Source: Sphingopyxis sp. (GTDB taxonomy: Bacteria > Pseudomonadota > Alphaproteobacteria > Sphingomonadales > Sphingomonadaceae). Taken from it: a stretch of DNA of 58,499 bases. The notes under the pieces are model-generated. The model was not told the origin of the DNA, searched no databases, and saw only the letters and a list, made by a program, of their open reading frames with translations. The position numbers and the translations under genes are program-made. Below are positions 33,463 to 42,295 of the stretch, piece by piece; the stretch's first letter is position 1, and each line of letters opens with the position of its first letter. Where the stretch lies: NCBI GenBank assembly GCA_013821905.1, contig PNJO01000002.1, forward strand, positions 1 to 58,499, given 5' to 3'.

Positions 33463-34548
33463 ATGGCCGTATCACTGTTCGATCCGATCAAATTGGGCGC
33501 GATCGACGCCCCGAACCGCATCATCATGGCGCCGCTGACCCGCGGCCGGGCCGGACCGGGCTTTGTGCCCAACGAACTTGCGCTCGAATATTATCGCCAG
33601 CGCGCCTCGGCGGGGCTGATCATTTCCGAGGCGACGGGCATCTCGCAGGAAGGCCTCGGCTGGCCGAGCGCGCCGGGCCTGTGGACCGATGCGCAGGTCG
33701 AAGGCTGGAAGCCGGTGACCGACGCCGTCCACGCCGCCGGCGGCCGCATCGTCGCGCAGCTCTGGCACATGGGCCGCGTCGTCCATTCGGTGTTCAACGA
33801 CGGCAAACCGCCCGTCTCGGCGTCGGCGACGCAGGCGCCCGGCAAGGCGCACACGCCGGTCGGCCGGCTCGAATATGAAGTCGCCCGCCCGCTCGAACTG
33901 GGCGAAATCCCGCGCGTCATCGCCGATTATGCCAAGGCCGCCGAAAACGCCAGGCGCGCCGGCTTCGATGGCGTGCAGTTGCACGGCGCCAACGGCTATC
34001 TGATCGACCAGTTCCTGCGCGACGGGTCGAACCTGCGCGACGACGATTATGGCGGCCCGGTCGAAAACCGAATCCGCTTGCTTCGCGAAGTAACCGAGGC
34101 GCTGATTTCGGTCTGGGGCGCCGACCGCGTTGGTGTCCGCCTGTCCCCCAATGGGGACACGCAGGGCGTCGACGACAGCGCGCCCGAAAAGCTGTTCCCG
34201 GCGGCCGCCGCGGCGCTCGATGCGCTCGGCATCGCCTTCCTCGAACTGCGCGAACCGGGCCCCGACGGCACCTTTGGCAAGACCGACGTGCCCAAGCAGT
34301 CGCCCGCGATCCGCCAGGTCTTCAAGGGTCCGCTGATCCTCAACAGCGACTATGATGTCGCGCTTGCCGAAGCGGCGCTCGCCGACGGCGCGGCCGATGC
34401 CATCGCCTTCGGCCGCCCGTTCATCGGCAACCCCGATCTCGTCGAGCGCATTCGCGCCGGCGCCGACTGGGCGGCGGACAATCCGCAGACCTGGTATGCG
34501 CCGGGCCCCGAGGGCTATACCGACTATCCGGCGCTCCAGCCGGCGTAA
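33463..34548 (+). CDS. Alkene reductase, Old Yellow Enzyme family
   Basis: The 361-residue protein is a flavin-bound ene-reductase. It has the (beta/alpha)8 fold, with IIMAPLTRGRA near the start, a Y-rich binding site, the substrate pair within LHGANGYLIDQFL (His and Asn), and DDDYGGPVENRIRLL. It reduces activated C=C bonds or nitro groups in the cytoplasm. The ATG at 33463 has a perfect GGAGGAA ribosome site. A longer start at a GTG at 33445 is less likely. Natural substrate is unknown. Confidence 0.92.
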   Translation: MAVSLFDPIKLGAIDAPNRIIMAPLTRGRAGPGFVPNELALEYYRQRASAGLIISEATGISQEGLGWPSAPGLWTDAQVEGWKPVTDAVHAAGGRIVAQLWHMGRVVHSVFNDGKPPVSASATQAPGKAHTPVGRLEYEVARPLELGEIPRVIADYAKAAENARRAGFDGVQLHGANGYLIDQFLRDGSNLRDDDYGGPVENRIRLLREVTEALISVWGADRVGVRLSPNGDTQGVDDSAPEKLFPAAAAALDALGIAFLELREPGPDGTFGKTDVPKQSPAIRQVFKGPLILNSDYDVALAEAALADGAADAIAFGRPFIGNPDLVERIRAGADWAADNPQTWYAPGPEGYTDYPALQPA

Positions 34549-34555
34549 GGCTTGA

Positions 34556-34691
34556 TCCTCCCTGTGGCGAAGCCATGGGGAGGTGGCAGCGGCATAGCCT
34601 CTGACGGAGGGGCGATGGCGCGGCGTCGCCAGCCCCTCCACCATTCGCTTCGCGAACGGTCCCCCTCCCCACCGCTTCGCGGCAGGGAGGA
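34556..34691. repeat. 136-base palindromic repeat after the alkene reductase gene
   Basis: The left end TCCTCCCTGTGGCGAAGCC is matched by the reverse complement of the right end (TCCTCCCTGCCGCGAAGCG). Both arms then carry GGGGAGG followed by a less perfect stretch and a GTGGAGGGGC-like centre. It ends 8 bases before the stop codon of the convergent gene at 34699. No coding sense is seen. The left half is less well paired than the ends. Confidence 0.6.
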
Positions 34692-34698
34692 ATTTTCC

Positions 34699-35337
34699 CT
34701 AACCCTGCTCGGCCAGCGCCTTGTCGATCAGCGATGCGCCGATCGGCCCCAATATGGTGCCGCCGAAGCGGAACAGGACAAAGGCGCCGGCGAACAACAA
34801 CAGTGGCTCGACGAACAGCGCCACGATCGCCACGATCAGCGCGACGAAGAAGAGCGTGACGAAACCGCTGCTCAGCACCTGCTGACCCTTGGCGCCGAGC
34901 TCGATGGTGCGCGGGCCTTTGGCATCCCACCACTTGCCGGTGACGATCGTCTTGTGCGCGATCGCGCGCCCCGTTTGCGGCGCCGGACGCTGAGGGATGC
35001 GCGCGGGCTGTGGCGGGGTGACCGTGCTGCGCGGTTTCGCGCCGTCGGTCCAGGGCCGTTTCTTGTTGTTGTTCATCGCTGCAACCGCAGCGGCCATCCG
35101 GTCGTTCGGCAGCCGCGGCGGGTCGCGTTCCGGCGCCGGGGCGGTTTCGACGATTGCGGCCGGCTCCACCACGACCCGTGTCGCAGGCCGGCTTGGTTCG
35201 ACCCCCATCCGGCGATCATGGGCATCCATGCGCTCGGCGGCGGTCGGCGGCGTCTGGCCGGTTTCCCTGTCGATCACCACCAGCCGCCCGCCGCGTTCGA
35301 CGACGGAAAAACGGCTGGGAGGCGGGCGGTCAACCAA
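34699..35337 (-). CDS. Hypothetical membrane protein downstream of ribH
   Basis: The 212-residue protein has a long hydrophilic N-terminus (proline- and arginine-rich, with [22 protein letters not shown]) and one or two membrane segments between about 157 and 197 ([28 protein letters not shown]). I do not recognise a family. The start is TTG at 35337, overlapping the ribH stop codon by 8 bases, with AAGGAA spaced 9 bases ahead; this is the only well-placed start. It is therefore likely translated with the rib operon. Confidence 0.65.
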   Translation of the reverse strand: MVDRPPPSRFSVVERGGRLVVIDRETGQTPPTAAERMDAHDRRMGVEPSRPATRVVVEPAAIVETAPAPERDPPRLPNDRMAAAVAAMNNNKKRPWTDGAKPRSTVTPPQPARIPQRPAPQTGRAIAHKTIVTGKWWDAKGPRTIELGAKGQQVLSSGFVTLFFVALIVAIVALFVEPLLLFAGAFVLFRFGGTILGPIGASLIDKALAEQG

Positions 35338-35755
35338 TACCGAATTGTTCCTTCAGGGCCAGCATCGCGAGCGCGGCCTTCGCCGCTTCGCCGCCCTTAT
35401 CCTTGCGCGTCTTGTCGGCGCGCGCAAGCGCCTGTTCTTCATTCTCGACGGTGAGGATGCCGTTGCCGATGGCCAGGCCGTCGAGCGTCAGCGCCATGAT
35501 CCCGCGCGCGCTCTCGTTCGACACGACCTCGAAATGATAGGTTTCGCCGCGGATCACCACGCCCAGCGCGACATAGGCATCGTAGCGCCCGCTGTCGGCG
35601 GCGAGCGAGATCGCTGCCGGCACTTCGAGCGCGCCGGGCACCGTCACCGTCTCGTGGCTGTGGCCCTCGGCCTCGAGTGCGCTGCGTACGCCGTCGAGCA
35701 GCATGTCGTTGAGGTGGCTGTAGAAACGGGCTTCGACGATCAGGACGTGCGCCAT
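35330..35755 (-). CDS. ribH: 6,7-dimethyl-8-ribityllumazine synthase
   Basis: The 141-residue enzyme starts [17 protein letters not shown] and has [29 protein letters not shown] and [12 protein letters not shown]. It condenses the DHBP product of RibBX with the ribityl-aminopyrimidine made by RibD and a phosphatase. It lies immediately downstream of ribBX, with one overlapping base at TGATG, so the two proteins are coupled. The position of conserved His in GETYHFE matches catalysis. Confidence 0.96.
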   Translation of the reverse strand: MAHVLIVEARFYSHLNDMLLDGVRSALEAEGHSHETVTVPGALEVPAAISLAADSGRYDAYVALGVVIRGETYHFEVVSNESARGIMALTLDGLAIGNGILTVENEEQALARADKTRKDKGGEAAKAALAMLALKEQFGIG

Positions 35756-37029
35756 CAGGCTTCTCCGGGAATGGGGCGTTCGCCGACGACCGACAGGCCA
35801 TAGCCTTCGAGACCGACGATATTGCTGTGGGTGGGGGTGAGCAGTTCCATCGCATGGACGCCAAGGTCGGCGAGAATCTGTGCGCCGATGCCATAGGTGC
35901 GCAGGTCCATGCCGCCGGTCGGCGGCGGGAGCGCATCGGCTTCGGCCGAGCCGGGCAGCGGGCGCATCAGCATCACGATGACGCCCGCACCCGCCTCGCC
36001 GATCGCATCCATCGCGCGCTGCAGGCGGCGCTTCTTCGGTCCCGGCCGTCCCATGACGTCGTCGAAGAGCGACACGGGATGCATCCGCACCAGCGTCACG
36101 CCCGCGGGATCGACCGGGCCTTTCTGCAGCACCAGATTGACCGTGCCGTCGATCTTGTTGCGATAGGATTTGAGCCGCCAGTCGCCGCCATAGTCCGACT
36201 CGAACGGTTCGTCGGCGACGCATTCGACCAGCCGGTCGGTGCGGTTGCGATAGGCGATCAGGTCGGCGATCGTGCCGATCTTCAGCCCGTGGCGCCGGGC
36301 GAAGGGGACGAGATCGTCGAGCCGCGCCATCGTGCCGTCGTCGTTCATGATCTCGCAGATCACGCCCGAGGGGTTGAGCCCGGCGAGCCGCGCGATATCG
36401 ACCGACGCTTCGGTATGGCCGGCGCGCACGAGCACGCCGCCGTCGCGCGCGATCAGTGGAAAGACATGGCCGGGGGTGACGATGTCGTCGCGGCTCTTGC
36501 CCGCGTCGATCGCCACCGCGACGGTGCGCGCGCGGTCGCCCGCCGAAATGCCGGTCGTCACGCCTTCGCGCGCCTCGATCGAGGTGGTGAAGGCGGTTTC
36601 GTGCCGCGTGCCGTTGTTCCGGCTCATCAGCTCGAGCCCGAGTGTGTCGACGCGTGCCTTGGTGAGCGTCAGGCAGATGAGGCCGCGGCCGTGCGTCGCC
36701 ATGAAGTTGATCGCGTCGGGGGTCGCCATCTGCGCGGGAATGACGAGATCGCCCTCATTCTCGCGATCCTCGTCGTCGACGAGGATGAACATGCGGCCGT
36801 TGCGCGCCTCGGCGATGATCTCTTCGGGGGTCGCCATCGGTGACAGGTCGCTGCCGTTCGCCAGCCAGTTCTCGAGCTTGCGCAGCGTCTCGGCGGTGGG
36901 GTTCCAGCCGGGCGAATCGAGATCGCGCAAGCTGTTGGCGTGAAGACCCGCGGCCCGGGCGAGGCCTGAACGGGACATGGCCCCGTCGTCGACGATGGCG
37001 CGGATGCGATCGATGAGCTGTGTGGACAT
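35755..37029 (-). CDS. ribB: RibBX-type 3,4-dihydroxy-2-butanone 4-phosphate synthase with N-terminal HTH
   Basis: The 424-residue protein has three parts. Residues 1-60 form an XRE-like helix-turn-helix ([20 protein letters not shown], then [12 protein letters not shown]). Residues 65-265 are a full DHBP synthase with [35 protein letters not shown] and [11 protein letters not shown]. Residues 275-424 resemble GTP cyclohydrolase II but lack the three zinc cysteines and the RQEGR-type catalytic segment, so that activity is probably lost; the domain matches the described RibBX variant. A separate ribA is expected elsewhere. The upstream gap carries a palindrome. An operator-binding role for the HTH is inference. 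Confidence 0.9.
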   Translation of the reverse strand: MSTQLIDRIRAIVDDGAMSRSGLARAAGLHANSLRDLDSPGWNPTAETLRKLENWLANGSDLSPMATPEEIIAEARNGRMFILVDDEDRENEGDLVIPAQMATPDAINFMATHGRGLICLTLTKARVDTLGLELMSRNNGTRHETAFTTSIEAREGVTTGISAGDRARTVAVAIDAGKSRDDIVTPGHVFPLIARDGGVLVRAGHTEASVDIARLAGLNPSGVICEIMNDDGTMARLDDLVPFARRHGLKIGTIADLIAYRNRTDRLVECVADEPFESDYGGDWRLKSYRNKIDGTVNLVLQKGPVDPAGVTLVRMHPVSLFDDVMGRPGPKKRRLQRAMDAIGEAGAGVIVMLMRPLPGSAEADALPPPTGGMDLRTYGIGAQILADLGVHAMELLTPTHSNIVGLEGYGLSVVGERPIPGEA

Positions 37030-37035
37030 GGCACC

Positions 37036-37064
37036 CGAATATCACACCACAGTGTGATCGTCAA
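37036..37064 (-). promoter_or_regulatory. ribBX promoter with palindrome in the spacer
   Basis: On the minus strand TTGACG (complement of 37059-37064) is separated by 17 bases from TATTCG (complement of 37036-37041). The palindrome ATCACAC-CACA-GTGTGAT at 37041-37058, with 7-base perfect arms, fills the spacer. A repressor bound there would block RNA polymerase. The -10 match is weak (3 of 6). Confidence 0.5.
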
Positions 37065-37084
37065 ACGTCATATCACATTTTGAG

Positions 37085-37708
37085 CTATTTGGGCCCGAAG
37101 ACCGCGCCATTGTCGCGCAGCGCGCCATCGGGCTTGGCGTCGAGCAGCGCGAGGATCTGGCCGGTCCGGTCGTCGCGCTTGGCATAGGCGCGCGCCGACA
37201 TTCCCGCGATATGGTCGGCCTTGTCGGGATTGGCGCCGCGGCGCACGAGCAGGCGGACCATCGCGTTGTTCTTGCCCTGCACCGCGAGGATCAGCGCGGT
37301 CTCGCCGCGCCGGTTGGTCTGGTCGACCGGCGCGCGGTCGTCGAGGATCGCTTCGGCGCCGTCGGTGAAATTGATCAGCGCGGCGTGCATCAGCGGCGTC
37401 ACCCCCTGCCGGTCGGCGATCGAGGGGTCGGCATCCTTGCTCAGCAGGAAGCGCACCCACTGGATATCGCGCCGCTTGGTCGCGATCGCGAGCGCGGTTT
37501 CGCCGCGGTCGGGGTGGCGCGTGTTGACCAGCGTCGGATCCTCCTTCAGCGCGTCGGTCGCCTTGCTCCCGTCGCGGTTCTCGACCGCCTGCAGAAAGGC
37601 GAAGCCGCCGCGGAACTGGGCGAGCGCGGGCGCCGCCGTGAGCGCGCCGGCGGCGGCACCGGCAACCAGAAGAAGCGAAGCGAGACGGATTCCGGCGCGA
37701 CCGAACAT
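37085..37708 (-). CDS. Secreted ankyrin-repeat protein
   Basis: The 207-residue protein has a signal peptide (1-30, LLLVAGAAAGALTAAPALA) and four or five ankyrin repeats in 40-185, with typical GETALAIATKRRDIQWVRFLL and GETALILAVQGKNNAMVRLL stretches. It probably binds another protein in the periplasm. The frame is open upstream, but that stretch is not homologous. It is separated from ribBX by 55 bases, which contain the rib promoter; the gene ends with an LRDNGAVFGPK tail. Confidence 0.85.
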   Translation of the reverse strand: MFGRAGIRLASLLLVAGAAAGALTAAPALAQFRGGFAFLQAVENRDGSKATDALKEDPTLVNTRHPDRGETALAIATKRRDIQWVRFLLSKDADPSIADRQGVTPLMHAALINFTDGAEAILDDRAPVDQTNRRGETALILAVQGKNNAMVRLLVRRGANPDKADHIAGMSARAYAKRDDRTGQILALLDAKPDGALRDNGAVFGPK

Positions 37709-37765
37709 GGCGGATTGACCCTTTGAAGGTTGATTTTCGGCGGCTAGCCGACCAAGGCTGGCCGC

Positions 37766-38410
37766 ATGATGAACATCGCAAATATGGGACAAAGCTTTGT
37801 CCGTGCAAGCCTGATCCTCGCTTTTGGTGCCGCGCTTGCGGGTTGCGGCGCGCCGGGCGATGCGCCGGCCGCGCGTCCGCCGCTCGAAGGCGCGCGCATC
37901 GGCGGTCCCTTCACGCTGACCGACCAGAACGGCCGGACGGTCAAGGACAGCGATTTCGCAGGCCAATATCGCCTCGTCTATTTCGGCTACAGCTTCTGTC
38001 CCGACGTCTGCCCGGTCGACCTGCAGAAACTGATGCGCGGCCTGGCGCAGTTCGAAAAGAGCGATGCCGCGCGCGGCGCCAAGGTCCAGCCGCTCTTCAT
38101 CAGCGTCGATCCCGCGCGCGACACGCCCGCCGCGCTGGGGCCCTTCGTCGCACGCTATCACCCGCGCCTGCTCGGCCTGACCGGAACCCCCGAACAGGTC
38201 GCCGCCGCCGCCAAGGCCTATGTCATCACCTATAACAAGGTCGAAGGTTCGGCCCCCGACCGCTATCTGATGGCGCACACCCAGCTCGCCTTCCTGATGG
38301 GTCCCGACGGCAAGCCGCTTGCGCTTCTTCCGCTCGACGATCCGCGCACCGACGTCGACGAGGGCGCGCCGGCCGCGGTCGCCGCCGAACTCGCGAAATG
38401 GGTGGCGTGA
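37766..38410 (+). CDS. SCO1/SenC-type copper chaperone
   Basis: The 214-residue lipoprotein has a lipobox LAGCG (C27) and a thioredoxin-like domain with the copper pair CPDVCP (C78 and C82) and the distal His in MAHTQL (H171). SCO proteins deliver copper to cytochrome c oxidase or act in redox defence. Three ATG codons lie near the start (37766, 37769, 37784); the last gives a compact signal peptide. It overlaps the YcgN gene by 13 bases, so an operon is likely. Confidence 0.93.
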   Translation: MMNIANMGQSFVRASLILAFGAALAGCGAPGDAPAARPPLEGARIGGPFTLTDQNGRTVKDSDFAGQYRLVYFGYSFCPDVCPVDLQKLMRGLAQFEKSDAARGAKVQPLFISVDPARDTPAALGPFVARYHPRLLGLTGTPEQVAAAAKAYVITYNKVEGSAPDRYLMAHTQLAFLMGPDGKPLALLPLDDPRTDVDEGAPAAVAAELAKWVA

Positions 38411-38844
38411 GCGCGGCGCCGAATTTCTGGGAGGCGCCGCTCGCCAGCCTCGACGCGGGTCAATGGGAAGCCTTGTGCGACGGTTGCGGCAAATGCTGCC
38501 TGCACAAGCTGGAGGACGAGGACAGCGGCCGCATCTATCCGACCAATGTCGCCTGCCGCCTGCTCGACCTGACGACCGCGCGCTGCGGCGATTACAAGCA
38601 CCGCCGCCGCCATGTCCCCGATTGCCTGACGCTGACCAAGGCCAAGGTCGCCGACATCGAATGGCTGCCGCAAAGCTGCGCCTATCGGCTGCGCGCGGAG
38701 GGTCGGCCGCTCCCCGACTGGCATTATCTGGTCAGCGGCGATCGCGACGCGGTGCACCGCGCCGGCCAGTCGATCGTCGGCTGGACGGTCGGCGAGGATA
38801 TCGCGGGCCCACTGGAGAATCACCTTGTCGAACGCGTCGTCTGA
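38398..38844 (+). CDS. YcgN-like cysteine-cluster protein
   Basis: The 148-residue protein has CDGCGKCCLHKLEDE near the start and further cysteines in ACRLLDLTTARCGDYK and VPDCLTLT, matching the UPF0260/YcgN cluster pattern. Function is unknown, though the cluster may bind zinc or an iron-sulfur group. A GTG nine bases later (38407) overlaps the SCO stop as GTGA and may be the real start. It is followed by the YgjP-like gene with 20 bases of overlap. Confidence 0.82.
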   Translation: MGGVSAAPNFWEAPLASLDAGQWEALCDGCGKCCLHKLEDEDSGRIYPTNVACRLLDLTTARCGDYKHRRRHVPDCLTLTKAKVADIEWLPQSCAYRLRAEGRPLPDWHYLVSGDRDAVHRAGQSIVGWTVGEDIAGPLENHLVERVV

Positions 38845-39556
38845 CCTCCGCGACGAACGCCCGACGATCCGGGTCGGCGGGACGCCGTGGCCGGTGCGGC
38901 TCGTTCACCACGCGCAGTCGCGCCGCTACAAGCTGATCTTCGACGGCGCGCGCGGCGAGCTGCGCCTGACCCTGCCGCGCCGCGCCAGCGCCGCGCGCGC
39001 GCTCAAATGGGCGAGCGAGCAGCAGGAATGGCTGATCGAACAGGTCGGCAAGGGCGCCGCGCCGCTGCTCGTCGGTCCCGGGGCGTCGGTGCCGCTGTTC
39101 GGGATCGAACGCCGGATCGACTGGTTGCCGTCCGCGCCGCGCGCGGTGCGGCTCGACGAGGATGTTTTGCGCGTCGGCGGGCCCGCCGAGACCGTCGGCC
39201 GCCGCGTCGAACGCTGGCTGAAGGGCGAGGCGCTGGCGCTGATGGAAAGCGAAAGCCGCGCGATCGCGGCGCGGGCGGGGCTCAGCGTCGGCCGTGTCGG
39301 CGTCGGCGACCCGCGCAGCCGCTGGGGCAGCTGCACCCATGACGGCGACCTGCGTTACAGCTGGCGGCTGGTGATGGCGCCCGACCATGTCCGCCGCGCG
39401 ACGGTTGCGCACGAGGTCGCGCATCTGCGCCACATGGATCACGGGCCCGCTTTCCACGCGCTCGTCGACGAGCTGCACGACGGCGACGTCGCCGCCGCGC
39501 GCGGCTGGCTGCGCCGCGAAGGGCGCGGGCTGCATCGTTATCGCTTCACCGCCTGA
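38825..39556 (+). CDS. YgjP-like (DUF45) metallopeptidase
   Basis: The 243-residue protein has the zinc motif VAHEVAHLRHMDHGPAF (HEVAH near 193-197, plus a third ligand) and the SRWGSC signature, both hallmarks of the DUF45/YgjP group. Substrate is unknown. The start is TTG at 38825, inside the previous gene; a later GTG is possible but would cut the SRRYKLIFD strand region. It ends close to the convergent PBP1A stop, 16 bases away. Confidence 0.85.
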   Translation: MSNASSDLRDERPTIRVGGTPWPVRLVHHAQSRRYKLIFDGARGELRLTLPRRASAARALKWASEQQEWLIEQVGKGAAPLLVGPGASVPLFGIERRIDWLPSAPRAVRLDEDVLRVGGPAETVGRRVERWLKGEALALMESESRAIAARAGLSVGRVGVGDPRSRWGSCTHDGDLRYSWRLVMAPDHVRRATVAHEVAHLRHMDHGPAFHALVDELHDGDVAAARGWLRREGRGLHRYRFTA

Positions 39557-39571
39557 CGGCGGCGTGCCGGG

Positions 39572-41743
39572 TCAATAGATGCCGTCGCCGTCGGGATCGC
39601 GCCCCTTAGACGCGGGCGGCGGCCGGTTCGGCAGCGTCGAGGCCTTGGGTGTCGCGCTCTTGGGTTCGGGCTGCGGGCGACGCCCGCCCGTCTGTTCATC
39701 GACCCACTGCTGGTCGAGCACCGGAGCATCCTCCTGCGGCGGCTGGGGCACGTCGCTGATGATCGACGGCGCGCCGGGCAGCTCGATCGGCATGCCATTC
39801 TCGTCGACCAGCCCCTCTTCGCCGGGCTCGCCCAGATAGGCTTCGCCCTCGTCCTCGAGCTGCCAGTCGGGCAGCTTGACCTCGGTATCGAACGCCTCGA
39901 CCGGGCGCCGCGCGACCGCGATGCGCATATAGTCGGCAAAGGCCTTGGCGGGCGCGCGGCCGCCCTGCAGCCCGCCGACGGGCTTCGCATCGTCGCGGCC
40001 CATCCACACGCCCGTCGTCAGCCCGCTCGAAAAGCCGAGGAACCAGCCGTCCTTGTTGCTCGACGTCGTCCCGGTCTTGCCCGCGACGGGGCGGCCGATC
40101 TGCGCCGCCTTGCCGGTGCCGGTGTTGACCGCGGTCTGGAGCAGGTCGGTGATCCCCGCGGCGACCCAATTGTCGACGAGCACCTGCCCGCGCTCGACGG
40201 GCCGCTGATAGAGCAGCTCGCCGCTCGCAGTCGTGACCTTGGTGATGCCATAGGGCTGCACCGACACGCCCTTGCGCGCAACCGCGGCGAAGGCGGCGGT
40301 CATGTCGATCACCCGCACCTCGGCGCTGCCGAGCACCATCGAGGGGTGGGTGTTGACCGGCGTCGTGATGCCGAAGCGCCGCGCCATGTTGGCGACCGAC
40401 GAAAAGCCGATCTCGTCGCCGAGCTTCGCCGCGACGGTGTTCACCGAATAGGCGAAGGCGGTGCGCAGATCCATCGCGCCCGCAAAGCGGCCCGACGAGT
40501 TGCGTGGGCTCCAGCCGTTGATCGTCACCGGTTCGTCGACCACCTCGTCGTCGACCTTATAGCCCGCCTCGAGCGCGGCCATATAGACGAACAGCTTCCA
40601 CGCCGATCCCGGCTGGCGCAGCGCCTGCGTCGCGCGGTTGTAGTTCGACGTCACATAATCCTTGCCGCCGACCATCGCGCGCACCGCGCCGTCGCGGTCG
40701 AGCGACACCAGCGCGCCCTGCACGCCCGCCGGCGTATCGGACTGGATCGCCGCGGTCGCCGCGCGCTGCATGCCGAGGTCGATCGTCGTATAGACGTCGA
40801 GGGCCTCGCTGCCCTCGTCGATCAGCATGTCGAGCTGCGGCAGCGCCCAGTCGCTGAAATAGCGCGCGCTGTTCTGCCCCGTTTCCTTGGCGAGCTGGAC
40901 GTTTGCGGGCTCGGCGGCATCGGCCTGCGCGCGCGTGATCACGCCGGCATCGACCATCACGTCGAGCACGACGTCGGCGCGGCCGAGCGCGGCCTGCGCG
41001 TCGGCGGTCGGCGAATAGCGCGACGGCGCCTTGACGAGCCCCGCGACGACGGCGGCTTCGGACAACGACATCTGCGTCGCGCTATGGCCGAAGAAGCTGT
41101 TCGACGCGGCGTCGATGCCATAGCTGCCGCCGCCGAAATAGACCTTGTTCAGATAGAGTTCGAGGATCTCGTCCTTGGAGAATTTCCATTCGAGCGCCAT
41201 CGCGAGCACCATTTCGCGCAGCTTGCGCGTCCAGGTGTAGCTGTTCGACAGGAAGATGTTGCGCGCGAGCTGCTGGGTAATCGTCGAGGCGCCCTGCATG
41301 CGGCGCCCGGTGCCGCGGTTCTGCACCGCGACGGCGGCGGCGCGCGCCATGCCGACGGGATCGACGCCGGGGTGGTAGCGAAAGCGGCGGTCCTCGACCG
41401 CGACCATCGCGTCCTGCATCACCTGCGGCGTTTCGCGCAGCGTCAGCCAGCGGCCGTAGTTCGGCCCGAGCGACAGGAAGACGGTGCCGTCGGCGGCGCG
41501 GACGCGGATCGTCTGGCCCGCGGGCGATTTCTTGAGCTCCTCGAAGCTCGGCATCCGCTGCACCGCGATGCCGACCGCGACGGCCAGCGCGACGAGGCCG
41601 ACAACCGCGAGGCCAAGCCCCCAGCGGAATATCCGGCGCAGCCAGACGCGCCAACGCGGCGGCTCGCCCGGTCCGGACGAACCCCCGCGTTTCGCGCTAG
41701 CCTTTGATTGTCCCGACGAAGCTTGCTCTCTTTCGCGGCGCAA
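39572..41743 (-). CDS. Class A penicillin-binding protein (PBP1A type)
   Basis: The 723-residue protein has a cytoplasmic Arg-rich start, one membrane helix (41-62), a glycosyltransferase domain (70-250, catalytic VEDRRFRYHPG with E117, and ASTITQQLARN) and a transpeptidase domain (about 320-600, SxxK as PGSAWK, SxN as YSVN, and KTGTTS). The C-terminal tail is acidic and proline-rich. It polymerises and crosslinks peptidoglycan in the periplasm. The only reasonable start is TTG at 41743. It is monocistronic, convergent with the YgjP-like gene. Confidence 0.94.
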   Translation of the reverse strand: MRREREQASSGQSKASAKRGGSSGPGEPPRWRVWLRRIFRWGLGLAVVGLVALAVAVGIAVQRMPSFEELKKSPAGQTIRVRAADGTVFLSLGPNYGRWLTLRETPQVMQDAMVAVEDRRFRYHPGVDPVGMARAAAVAVQNRGTGRRMQGASTITQQLARNIFLSNSYTWTRKLREMVLAMALEWKFSKDEILELYLNKVYFGGGSYGIDAASNSFFGHSATQMSLSEAAVVAGLVKAPSRYSPTADAQAALGRADVVLDVMVDAGVITRAQADAAEPANVQLAKETGQNSARYFSDWALPQLDMLIDEGSEALDVYTTIDLGMQRAATAAIQSDTPAGVQGALVSLDRDGAVRAMVGGKDYVTSNYNRATQALRQPGSAWKLFVYMAALEAGYKVDDEVVDEPVTINGWSPRNSSGRFAGAMDLRTAFAYSVNTVAAKLGDEIGFSSVANMARRFGITTPVNTHPSMVLGSAEVRVIDMTAAFAAVARKGVSVQPYGITKVTTASGELLYQRPVERGQVLVDNWVAAGITDLLQTAVNTGTGKAAQIGRPVAGKTGTTSSNKDGWFLGFSSGLTTGVWMGRDDAKPVGGLQGGRAPAKAFADYMRIAVARRPVEAFDTEVKLPDWQLEDEGEAYLGEPGEEGLVDENGMPIELPGAPSIISDVPQPPQEDAPVLDQQWVDEQTGGRRPQPEPKSATPKASTLPNRPPPASKGRDPDGDGIY

Positions 41744-41798
41744 AGCTGTGTTTTCCTTCCCTCACTGCGCCCCTGATGCGTCAGTGCCGGCGGGTTGG

Positions 41799-42206
41799 TC
41801 AACTTTCGCCGGTCTGCGCCTCATCCTGCCCGCGGTCGGCGAAGTCAAGCGCCGCGCTGTTGATGCAGTAGCGCAGCCCCTCGGGGCCGGGGCCGTCGGG
41901 GAAAACATGGCCGAGGTGGCCTTCGCATCGGGCGCAGCGCACCTCGGTGCGGATCATGCCGTGGCTCGCGTCGCGATGCTCGGTCACCGCGGCGTCGCCT
42001 GCCGGAGCGGTGTAGCTCGGCCAGCCCGAACCGCTGTTATATTTGGTGCTGCTGTCGAACAGCGGCGCGCCGCATCCGGCGCAATGATAGACGCCGTCGC
42101 CCTTGTGATCGGTATATTTACCGGTGAAGGCGCGCTCGGTACCGCCTTCGCGCAGCACATGGCGCGCCATTGGGTCGAGTTCCTTGCGGATGGTCGGGTC
42201 GGTCAT
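41799..42206 (-). CDS. msrB: Peptide-methionine (R)-S-oxide reductase
   Basis: The 135-residue protein has two zinc pairs (HCAGCGAPL and [12 protein letters not shown]), the SGSGWPSY segment and [11 protein letters not shown], whose cysteine is catalytic. It repairs methionine-R-sulfoxide. The ATG at 42206 is preceded by a near-perfect AAGGAGA ribosome site. It is located 88 bases downstream of the polyketide operon's last gene. Confidence 0.97.
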   Translation of the reverse strand: MTDPTIRKELDPMARHVLREGGTERAFTGKYTDHKGDGVYHCAGCGAPLFDSSTKYNSGSGWPSYTAPAGDAAVTEHRDASHGMIRTEVRCARCEGHLGHVFPDGPGPEGLRYCINSAALDFADRGQDEAQTGES

Positions 42207-42295
42207 CGGATATCTCCTTGCAAACGGGCCCGCAGGCACCGTTTTCCTGTCCATAATATTGGTTGCGGGGCGCGCTGCCGCAAGAGGCGACGGGG

